Shown in pieces: positions 34,538 through 38,201 of a stretch of DNA of 38,201 nt. Location: positions 1 through 38,201 of the forward strand of contig QCFO01000018.1 of the NCBI GenBank assembly GCA_003280225.1, written 5' to 3'. A program made the position numbers and the translations under genes. The notes under the pieces are model-generated. The model saw only the letters and a list, made by a program, of their open reading frames with translations, made no database searches and was not told the DNA's origin. Position 1 is the first letter of the stretch. Each line of letters opens with the position of its first letter. Source of the stretch: Prochlorococcus sp. AG-363-K07. GTDB lineage: Bacteria > Cyanobacteriota > Cyanobacteriia > PCC-6307 > Cyanobiaceae.

Positions 34538-36207
34538 TAATACAACAAGTCGCCAACTACTGAACGATCCATAATATGAAAAAGTAAGCCATTATCATTC
34601 TGATTCATAACTATAGGAATAGGTATTTGCTTCTCCATGCTTTCTAAGAATCTATAGATCTGATTGCCTAACAAATTTTGAACAGCTAAAGGTTGAACTC
34701 CAACAAAGGCCTCCCCTAATTGGAACAGGTCTTCTCCTTTAGAGTTATCCAATTGTCCTTCTACTCTCACAGGAGAGAAGTGACTAGCACCTTCGATAAG
34801 CAAGGCTCTACTAAAAGGATTAGATGAAGTCGAAAGCAATAATCCAAGTTGCTCACTGATAGCTGGTGTAATCAAATCGTAGGTTCCACCTGTAAGCAAA
34901 ACAGGAGATGAAATCTTTGCTCCCCCATAACTCGGCCAAAGTAAGCTCCCAAAGCTATTTATCGCAACTATTGAAGCTGGCCGAAGTGGACTCTGCTTCT
35001 CGAACAAAGGGACATCAACTATCTGACATTGCAAAAGTTGAGACAGGTTTGTCAAGGAGAGGGCATCTAGGGCCCTGTTACAACGTCTTTCTAAACCACT
35101 CTCAGGATTTGCACCTGCAGCCACGAAAGCCGTCAAGGCCCCTAGAGAATGCCCCATAAGTACAACTCTCTTCCCAGCAATTTTCACCTCTCCCTTCTCC
35201 TTTGCACCAATAACCGAATAAAGATCCTTTAATCTGTCAGGCAGCACTTCTGCCCCAGGAGCAGCCCTCTTACCTTCCAGCAATGCCTGCACAGCCTTTG
35301 CATCACTTCCTGGATGCTCAAGCAAAACAACAGGCCAGCCTGCAGAACTAAGGTGACGAGCTAACCAACGAAAATGATGAGGAGTCCCCCCCCATCCAGG
35401 CATAAAAACAATCCAGGTTGATCGAGGAGCCTGAAGTTTTGAGGGACTCCATATTTCAAGTGTTAGTGGATTCTCACGATGCTCTACTGATAAGTTATGG
35501 AGTTTTGACGAGGGAGGATTAAAAGTTTTGAGGGACTCATAGGAGACAGTTCTTTGCTTAGAGGGAAATTTCTTTAGGTTATTAACAAGCTGTTTTTGAT
35601 TCTTTAACTCATCTCGCCAACGATCAGCTAATTGCAAAAAAGCATCTAAATCAAGATAAATAGTTTCTCCAGGCAATCCTTCTAAAAGATCCATGGTTGT
35701 CACTTCTCGCTGATTTTCTAGAAGTGACTCGAGAGTATTGAAAACCCTTACCCCTGATCTATCTTCATCTAAGCGAATCAGGTCACTCACCTGATCAAGA
35801 AGTTGCCTACCAACCCAACTTCTTATTATTTGCCGAGCCATACTCCTATCTTTAATTAAAGGAGCTTTCAACAATTTCGCTAATCCAGCTCTACTTTCCA
35901 AATCCAGAAGGTTCAACCATCGGGAAAGATCGGACTTTTGAGATCTACTTGATGCCCATCTAGATAATTCTTTAATTGAACTTGGAATAGCTATCCCATC
36001 AACCCATTCGGACAATTCATCAACTTGAATAGGAATGGACATTTCTTCAAACTGGACCTCCAGTTTTTCTGCCGCCTTAACCTGAGGCAGTCCCAAAAGA
36101 GTGCACATCAAACTCGTGCACACACCCAAAAGCCAACCTTTTCCTATTGAGTGCCCAAATAACAATTCCCAACCTCTCTGACTGGTGGGACCAGTTTCCC
36201 CCAGCAT
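34534..36207 (-). CDS. secreted alpha/beta hydrolase with DUF1400 domain
   Basis: The protein of up to 557 residues has a signal peptide (GWLLGVCTSLMCTLLGLPQV, cleavage probably after KA at VKA-AEK), an N-terminal DUF1400 domain (LEVQFEEMSIPIQVDELSEW to about residue 190), and an alpha/beta hydrolase domain with the elbow LMGHSLGALTAF (nucleophile Ser), GGTYDLITP and the GASHFSP histidine. It resembles dienelactone hydrolase or lipase-like enzymes; the substrate is unknown. ATG 36207 would overlap the MFS gene; TTG 36165 still keeps the signal peptide. Confidence 0.87.
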   Translation of the reverse strand: MLGETGPTSQRGWELLFGHSIGKGWLLGVCTSLMCTLLGLPQVKAAEKLEVQFEEMSIPIQVDELSEWVDGIAIPSSIKELSRWASSRSQKSDLSRWLNLLDLESRAGLAKLLKAPLIKDRSMARQIIRSWVGRQLLDQVSDLIRLDEDRSGVRVFNTLESLLENQREVTTMDLLEGLPGETIYLDLDAFLQLADRWRDELKNQKQLVNNLKKFPSKQRTVSYESLKTFNPPSSKLHNLSVEHRENPLTLEIWSPSKLQAPRSTWIVFMPGWGGTPHHFRWLARHLSSAGWPVVLLEHPGSDAKAVQALLEGKRAAPGAEVLPDRLKDLYSVIGAKEKGEVKIAGKRVVLMGHSLGALTAFVAAGANPESGLERRCNRALDALSLTNLSQLLQCQIVDVPLFEKQSPLRPASIVAINSFGSLLWPSYGGAKISSPVLLTGGTYDLITPAISEQLGLLLSTSSNPFSRALLIEGASHFSPVRVEGQLDNSKGEDLFQLGEAFVGVQPLAVQNLLGNQIYRFLESMEKQIPIPIVMNQNDNGLLFHIMDRSVVGDLLYY

Positions 36208-37397
36208 TGCGCTTAATTACCAAAATACGTCTAATTGCATCTATTGGTGCTGGGGGTGTGATCTATCTAACACCTTTGGTCTTCAATCAAATACAACTGA
36301 CCGCCACAGAAATTGGCAGCGGTTTCGCTACAGCAGCCGTCGCCGGAACGGTATCTCGATTTTCCACTGGTGTCCTACTAGATAGAGGAACGAATGAAGG
36401 TGTAATCATCAAATGGGCTTCAGTACTGGCAATAATCGGAGATTTATGGTTATTTAATGCTCAATTCTTAAGCTTATATCTTGTCGGACAAATCTTTCTA
36501 GGTGCTGCTGCTGGTCTCTATTGGCCATCTGTAGAGCTAGCTGTACCATCAAGTTGCGATACATTTCCATCCAGCAAGGGTTTTGCTCTAGTACGCAGCG
36601 CAGACGCACTCGGCACAAGCTTAGGAGTTTTAATCGGATCAATTACAGCTTTTCTTGGTGCGATTAAATTCATTTATTTCATAGATATTGGTTGCATGAG
36701 TATTCTTTTGTTCTTTCTCAGTAAAAAGCTTTTGAAAGATAAAAGTTACAAACTAATTAATAATTTTGTCAAAGTTCAGAAGTCAAACTCAAATATACAC
36801 CTTACAAGAAAAAGAAGCTGGATAAAGAATCTGGTGCCAATCCTTTGTTTAAGTTTGCTAGCAACAGGAATATTTTCCCTTCTGCAAAGTGCTCTTCCCC
36901 TCGATCTAGTCATTGGAGGCTTAAAGAGGCCACCACTTAGTGAAGGGAATAGTGGAGCAATTTTAACTATTCAACTTCTTTTATTAGTAATACTTCAATG
37001 GCCTATTGGCCGCTGGTTATCTACACATAGCCTAAGATTTGGACTCGGGTTAAGCATTCTTAATTTTGGCATGGGCTCATTACTTCTAGGCATTTCAGCT
37101 TTATGGGATGACGGAGTTCTATTGGCCTTATTAGCTCAAGTTCCATTCGCGATAGCAGTTGCTTCTTTCTTACCTACCGCAACAGAGGCGGTCATTCAAA
37201 CCACACCAATTTATAAAAGGGGGTTTGCGATGGCATTATTCTCACAATGCTTTGCTATAAGTGCATTTATAGCTCCTACTCTTTCAGGTAGAGTGATTGA
37301 TGAGCAAGGAAATGCAATGCAAATATGGATAGCAACTAGTACTATCTGTTTACTCATGCTACCTATTACAAAACTAGTAAAAGCAAACAAATATTAA
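36147..37397 (+). CDS. MFS family transporter
   Basis: The 416-residue protein has about 12 hydrophobic helices, with a middle cytoplasmic loop rich in Lys and Ser around residue 200. The A-like motif region GVLLDRGTNEG lies after helix 2. The substrate is unknown. No ATG starts the frame; TTG 36147 or TTG 36207 are candidates, and both overlap or abut the divergent DUF1400 gene. The first helix begins near residue 27, so TTG 36207 would still keep it. Confidence 0.87.
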   Translation: MSAQITIPNLSDWWDQFPPALRLITKIRLIASIGAGGVIYLTPLVFNQIQLTATEIGSGFATAAVAGTVSRFSTGVLLDRGTNEGVIIKWASVLAIIGDLWLFNAQFLSLYLVGQIFLGAAAGLYWPSVELAVPSSCDTFPSSKGFALVRSADALGTSLGVLIGSITAFLGAIKFIYFIDIGCMSILLFFLSKKLLKDKSYKLINNFVKVQKSNSNIHLTRKRSWIKNLVPILCLSLLATGIFSLLQSALPLDLVIGGLKRPPLSEGNSGAILTIQLLLLVILQWPIGRWLSTHSLRFGLGLSILNFGMGSLLLGISALWDDGVLLALLAQVPFAIAVASFLPTATEAVIQTTPIYKRGFAMALFSQCFAISAFIAPTLSGRVIDEQGNAMQIWIATSTICLLMLPITKLVKANKY

Positions 37398-37451
37398 AAT
37401 AATATCATCTGATTACAGGAAAATCTAAATACACATATACCAAACCAAATA

Positions 37452-37823
37452 TTAATCTATGATATCAATCAAAGATCCCTTATTCTCAAGCTCAATTAAA
37501 CGCCTTTCTCTCAAGAGAAGGAATAACGGAGCAGCAAAAGCGAATGCAATCAAAAAGGTAGAGATGAGAACAATCCAAAGATTCTTCATTCTCAATCGTC
37601 GTGCCTCAGAAATAATCCAAAAAGTGATAGCACCAGCTCCAATGATTAAATCTCTCGAAAGAGATTGAGCGGCAGGGTTAATATTTGCCAACTCAACGAA
37701 ATGAACAACATCAAAGCCTGGTCCATAATTTTTTGCAAACTCTATATTGGATAGGGTCGGAAGAATAGCTCCTGCAATAGCAAAAAAGAAATAAAGAATG
37801 GATAAATAGTGGCGTGAAATCAT
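37452..37823 (-). CDS. DUF2834 membrane protein
   Basis: The 123-residue protein has three probable membrane helices (about 5-25, 58-74 and 83-104). LSRDLIIGAGAITFWIISEA and RRLRMKNLWIVL fit DUF2834, a family of unknown function common in cyanobacteria. It starts at ATG 37823 and converges with the MFS gene across 54 bases. Confidence 0.83.
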   Translation of the reverse strand: MISRHYLSILYFFFAIAGAILPTLSNIEFAKNYGPGFDVVHFVELANINPAAQSLSRDLIIGAGAITFWIISEARRLRMKNLWIVLISTFLIAFAFAAPLFLLLRERRLIELENKGSLIDIID

Positions 37824-38201
37824 GATTTGTTGGAATTAGAAACTTTCTGGGAGTCAGATTATCTAGCTTCTTAAATCAAGATAAAACCACATTCTTCGCG
37901 AATTTTTAGCTAGAGATTTAAAACTACAGCATCTCCAATCTGAAGCAAGCTGGAAATAAACGCAATGGGTGTAAAGGCTGATTGCACAAACTCTCTAAAA
38001 CAGCCATTCTGATTACATCGATCATGGAGGTGTCTAAATGGACGATACGCCGCCTGAGCATTCAAAGAAGCAAGCTGATTAAAGCTCCTGCTCCAACAGT
38101 CTTAACTTAATTGTGGGCTATTCGTCTGGTGAGACAAACCAGTATGTCAAGCCAGTCGACACTCCTCTGCATCGAACTAGGTGCCCTTTAGGAGACAAGC
38201 C
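37824..38201. other. right-edge region without a confident gene
   Basis: These 378 bases hold no gene I can name. They contain GGAGG at 38026-38030 seven bases before ATG 38038. That frame is short (14 codons), but after its TAA the same frame stays open to the window end. A second frame, 38024-38110, gives a basic 28-residue peptide. The last 100 bases are less AT-rich than the rest of the gap and may belong to the next gene. Confidence 0.5.
38038..38082 (+). CDS. 14-codon frame with a very strong Shine-Dalgarno
   Basis: ATG 38038 follows GGAGG with a seven-base spacer, the best ribosome site in the window. The peptide is MDDTPPEHSKKQAD, ending in TAA. The same frame continues open for about 39 codons to the edge. 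It may be a leader peptide, a broken gene start or chance. Confidence 0.3.
   Translation: MDDTPPEHSKKQAD

Noticed and set aside
37824-38201. tmRNA, RNase P RNA, SRP RNA, 6S RNA or tRNA at the right edge
   Set aside because: No T-loop (GGTTCGAAT-like), no tag-peptide frame like that of cyanobacterial tmRNA and no RNase P or SRP hallmark could be found by eye.

Overview
The window looks like a stretch of core chromosome from a marine picocyanobacterium, most likely Prochlorococcus. The evidence is AT-rich sequence with very compact gene packing, chlorophyll, carotenoid and cytochrome b6f genes, a ferredoxin-NADP reductase with no phycobilisome-linker domain, and a Yfr1 small RNA between guaB3 and trxA, its classical cyanobacterial position. 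TTG and GTG starts are common. I see no transposase, integrase, phage gene, CRISPR array, tRNA or rRNA.

Layout. 1-355: 5' part of an SRPBCC-family gene (minus). 525-6107: petH with a strong terminator, then zwf, opcA and cobB (plus): NADPH handling, the oxidative pentose phosphate pathway and corrin synthesis. 6196-10015: folD, crtE, a DUF212 membrane protein and a RecD-like helicase on the minus strand, the last three coupled by 4-base overlaps. 10085-12160: a membrane HD phosphohydrolase (plus). 12239-14969: leuA and three small genes (minus). 14970-15326: a gene-free divergent region with inverted repeats. 15327-16898: a GH57 alpha-glucan enzyme (plus), tail to tail with crtL-gyrA (minus). 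21000-25943: a CURT1/CAAD membrane protein, guaB3, Yfr1, trxA, hisH, rsmD, cytM and a TrmH-family methyltransferase (plus), with the tiny petG gene antisense inside the 3' end of rsmD. 25949-31569: a beta-lactamase-fold serine hydrolase, a 395-base non-coding gap, chlI, ruvC, 5-formyltetrahydrofolate cyclo-ligase, sufE and hom (plus). 31705-34537: a 59-residue hypothetical gene and two parts of a peptide-type ABC transporter, a lipoprotein with no canonical start codon and one permease. 34534-37823: a DUF1400 alpha/beta hydrolase (minus), an MFS transporter (plus) and a DUF2834 protein (minus). 37824-38201: no confident gene, but a very strong Shine-Dalgarno sequence before a short reading frame.

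Functionally the genes serve photosynthetic electron flow (petH, petG, cytM), pigments (crtE, crtL, chlI), carbon and redox balance (zwf, opcA, GH57, trxA), biosynthesis (leuA, hom, hisH, guaB3, folD, cobB) and DNA or RNA maintenance (gyrA, ruvC, recD-like, rsmD, trmH-like). I found no clearly novel multi-gene system. The best leads are the rsmD/petG antisense overlap, the lipoprotein lacking a normal start, the non-coding region before chlI, and the in-frame stop near the right edge.
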